From an uncultured Ruminococcus sp. (GTDB lineage: Bacteria; Bacillota; Clostridia; Oscillospirales; CAG-272): a DNA stretch of 7,721 nt. Position numbers and translations under genes: made by a program. Each line of letters opens with the position of its first letter. Position 1 is the stretch's first letter. Below, piece by piece: positions 5,761-7,721 of this stretch. The notes beneath the pieces were generated by a model. It ran no database searches, was not told the origin of the DNA, and saw nothing but the letters and a program-made list of their open reading frames with translations. The stretch lies in contig CADBPA010000102.1 of NCBI GenBank assembly GCA_902796505.1, positions 1-7,721 of the forward strand. Reading direction: 5' to 3'.

Positions 5761-7721
5761 TTAATTATTTTCAATATTCAGAGAAATCGTGTAATTATCA
5801 TTTCCTCTATTGACTTTGTTAGCAAACGAAAGAGTAATTTTTTCATTCAATTCAGAAGTATCTATCCTTGTAATATCGCTTAACGCATTGAGAGAATTGA
5901 AACCTTTTTCAGAAAATTGTCCAATTACGTCACCGCTTTTAGTAGAGTCACACGCAAGTTCACCTGAATTTTTAAGCACACCTTTGAAAACGATCTTGCC
6001 TTTGAAGGCGGCAGCCCCATAGTTTCCGGCATAGATTCCGGCGGCAATTCCGGTAGTAGAAATATTCCCTGCATTTTCACAATCTTCAAAGGTTAATGTA
6101 TCATTTGTTTCTTGCATACAAGCAATAATTCCACCAACATACCCCGAAGCGGAAGAAAGCGTTCCCTCGTTCTTGCAGGATTCAAATATCGTAGCTCCGG
6201 ATGCATAAGTTGCAATTCCGGCAACAGAACCCGCGGCACTGTTTGAAATAGCGCCATAGTTAGCGCACGAAATAAATGTCGTGGCAGAAGGACCATTAAT
6301 ATACCCTGCAAATCCTGCTGTGTTCGATCCGGTTCCGGAAACTTCTGCTCTATTGATAGAATTTTCAATTTTCAAAGTGCCGGATGTATATACTTTTCCG
6401 ACTAAGCCGCCGATATGAGAAGCACCTTTTACGCTTCCTGACACCATAACGCCGGAAATCGTCACGTTATGCGATCCGACACCGGAATCATCCGTCCACT
6501 TATCCGTTGAAATAAATTTATCACTTCCGCTTGCATTAGCTGCTTTGAATTTAGCAAGTGATGGCACATATCCTATAACCGCGCCAACGTCTTTACCATC
6601 ATATATATTAATACTCACATTTGTAAAGCTAACATTTGAAATGCTTGCATCACCATTTCCAACGATACCGAAAAATCCATATGTTTCACCAAGTCCAACT
6701 GAATCGCCATTTGCGTAAAGTCCTTTGTGATCGGCGTCTGTGCTATTTGCAGTTAATCCATTAATAGTATGACCATTACCATCAAATATTCCAAACCAAG
6801 GATATTCCCACGTGCCGATGGGATACCAATTATTTTCAGACAAATCAAAGTCAGCTGTCAATTTAACTTTTGTAATAGTAATTGTTCCGTTATTCCAGCC
6901 GTCTCTGAATGCTTTCAGCTGTTCAAGAGAACCGATGCCATAGAAAGAATTTGCTTCTCTTGTTGCATCGGCAACAATAGTATCTTCGGAAACCGAATAA
7001 CCGCTGAGCTGTGTTACTACCGATTCGGGAATTTCGGCTGTTGTTGCATTTGAGGGAATCACAAATACACCGCCGTTTTGCTCAACAACTTGAGTTCCTT
7101 CTGCTGCTTTGATAAGTCCAACATAGCCGCCTTTGTCCGCAATCGCTTTACCTGCTTTGAGGTCCATTGTTCCGATCGTGCCGTGAGTATAGAAGCAGGA
7201 TGTTCCGGTTTTAATTTCAGCACTTGACAAAGTACCGTAATGCACTTGTTCGGAATTAGAATTTGTGGCATTGATGATGAGCGTTCCACCATTCGTACGA
7301 ATCACTACGTCCTGTTCGGAATCGGAATTGTAAGTAATAGTGGGGATACCGGTATTGTTGCCGACGTCAATGCCGACTTTTGCTTCGACCGCTCCGGTCA
7401 CAGCCGTACCGGCAAGATAGATCGAGTAGGTCTGTTCGGTGGGAACGCTGTCGTAAATTTTCCAAAGCTTATAATAATCTGCGCTATTTTTGATTTGTTT
7501 GTCCTCTTCTACAGAGCTGGGAATGTAAACGATATTGCCGTCATTCAGATAGCAGAAAACGTCATTTTCGCTATCCCAAAGAATCTCATTTCCCTTTGCG
7601 CTGGCGTTGATGCGCTCGACGATATAGCCGGCGCCCTCTGCGGCTTTCAGCGCGCTGTACATGGTTTCGTGCTTGCCGTTGATGGCGGCATCCGCGATCA
7701 GCGCGGTATTCAGATTGCGGA
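5761..7721 (-). CDS. GLUG-like repeat surface or secreted protein, 5' end missing
   Basis: The reading frame is open through the right edge, so the N terminus, including any signal peptide, is outside. About 653 codons are visible; an internal ATG at 7662 is used only for numbering. Residues 1-47 carry an 'AAEGAGYIVERIN...NEILWDSENDVFCYLNDG' type segment that I recall, without certainty, from large clostridial secreted proteins. Residues about 75-205 are beta-rich and low in charge. A hallmark FDGNGHTINGL sits at 293-303, followed by GLUG-like repeats from about 339 to 545. The tail (546-633) ends in TISLNIENN, with no LPxTG motif, membrane helix or S-layer domain. A beta-helix or beta-solenoid fold and an extracellular adhesive or structural role are inferences; no catalytic motif was seen. 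The gene is far more AT-rich than the operon, suggesting different origin or selection. No promoter is visible because the start lies outside. Confidence 0.75.
   Translation of the reverse strand, partial: RNLNTALIADAAINGKHETMYSALKAAEGAGYIVERINASAKGNEILWDSENDVFCYLNDGNIVYIPSSVEEDKQIKNSADYYKLWKIYDSVPTEQTYSIYLAGTAVTGAVEAKVGIDVGNNTGIPTITYNSDSEQDVVIRTNGGTLIINATNSNSEQVHYGTLSSAEIKTGTSCFYTHGTIGTMDLKAGKAIADKGGYVGLIKAAEGTQVVEQNGGVFVIPSNATTAEIPESVVTQLSGYSVSEDTIVADATREANSFYGIGSLEQLKAFRDGWNNGTITITKVKLTADFDLSENNWYPIGTWEYPWFGIFDGNGHTINGLTANSTDADHKGLYANGDSVGLGETYGFFGIVGNGDASISNVSFTNVSINIYDGKDVGAVIGYVPSLAKFKAANASGSDKFISTDKWTDDSGVGSHNVTISGVMVSGSVKGASHIGGLVGKVYTSGTLKIENSINRAEVSGTGSNTAGFAGYINGPSATTFISCANYGAISNSAAGSVAGIATYASGATIFESCKNEGTLSSASGYVGGIIACMQETNDTLTFEDCENAGNISTTGIAAGIYAGNYGAAAFKGKIVFKGVLKNSGELACDSTKSGDVIGQFSEKGFNSLNALSDITRIDTSELNEKITLSFANKVNRGNDNYTISLNIENN
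6028..6648 (-). repeat. GLUG-like protein repeats within the surface protein
   Basis: About six degenerate units of roughly 30 residues occur in tandem. Each has a beta-strand, an NxG/S turn and a glycine-rich hydrophobic strand: DVGAVIGYV, HIGGLVGKV, NTAGFAGYI, SVAGIATYA, YVGGIIACM, IAAGIYAGN. Three consecutive units share F-x-x-C-x-N-x-G (C466, C496, C528 counted from the ATG at 7662), and the unit before has Ser at the same place (S435). The units are not obvious at the DNA level, so this is an old protein repeat rather than a recent duplication. Confidence 0.7.

Noticed and set aside
6769..7292. Small frames within the surface protein gene on either strand
   Set aside because: They have no ribosome binding site or motif and lie inside the long coherent repeat-protein frame.
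1..7721. tRNA, rRNA, CRISPR array, insertion sequence or phage genes
   Set aside because: No cloverleaf, regularly spaced identical repeats, transposase motifs or terminal inverted repeats were seen.

Overview
The window is bacterial DNA, most likely from a Clostridia-type Bacillota. The evidence is a consensus sigma-A-type promoter, strong purine-rich ribosome binding sites (AAAGGA, AAAGGAG), NrnA-type DHH phosphoesterases and a GLUG-like repeat surface protein of the kind common in gut Firmicutes. The left two thirds are GC-rich: 601-660 is 40/60 G+C by hand count. The genus cannot be told. Every supported gene lies on the minus strand, so transcription runs from high to low coordinates.

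Right part (5761-7721): the 3' portion of a large gene, open at the window edge, for a probable secreted or surface protein. It ends in a beta-rich repeat region with GLUG-like repeats. It is much more AT-rich than the rest of the window, and a rho-independent terminator lies downstream at 5595-5636.

Middle (5382-5760): a 379-base intergenic region. It holds that terminator, a cluster of short inverted and direct repeats at 5539-5593, and a near-consensus promoter (-35 TTGATT, 17-base spacer, extended -10 TATACT) firing leftward into the operon.

Left part (3-5381): a compact five-gene operon. In transcription order it encodes two paralogous DHH-DHHA1 phosphoesterases (NrnA-like), SurE nucleotidase, TldD metalloprotease and its TldE/PmbA-type partner. 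Junctions are an 8-base overlap, an ATGA 4-base overlap (or a 14-base gap if surE starts later), a 22-base gap with a strong ribosome binding site, and a second ATGA overlap.

The first three products fit a salvage route: NrnA-type enzymes cut nanoRNA, pAp or pApA to mononucleotides, and SurE dephosphorylates nucleoside monophosphates. The last two form the metal-dependent TldD/TldE peptidase, which acts on unfolded or leader-bearing peptides. Why the two activities share a transcript is not evident from the sequence. No RNA genes, CRISPR arrays, insertion sequences or phage genes were seen. Nothing here is clearly a new system; the points most worth a second look are the coupled paralogous DHH pair, the mixed operon and the repeat cluster upstream of its promoter.
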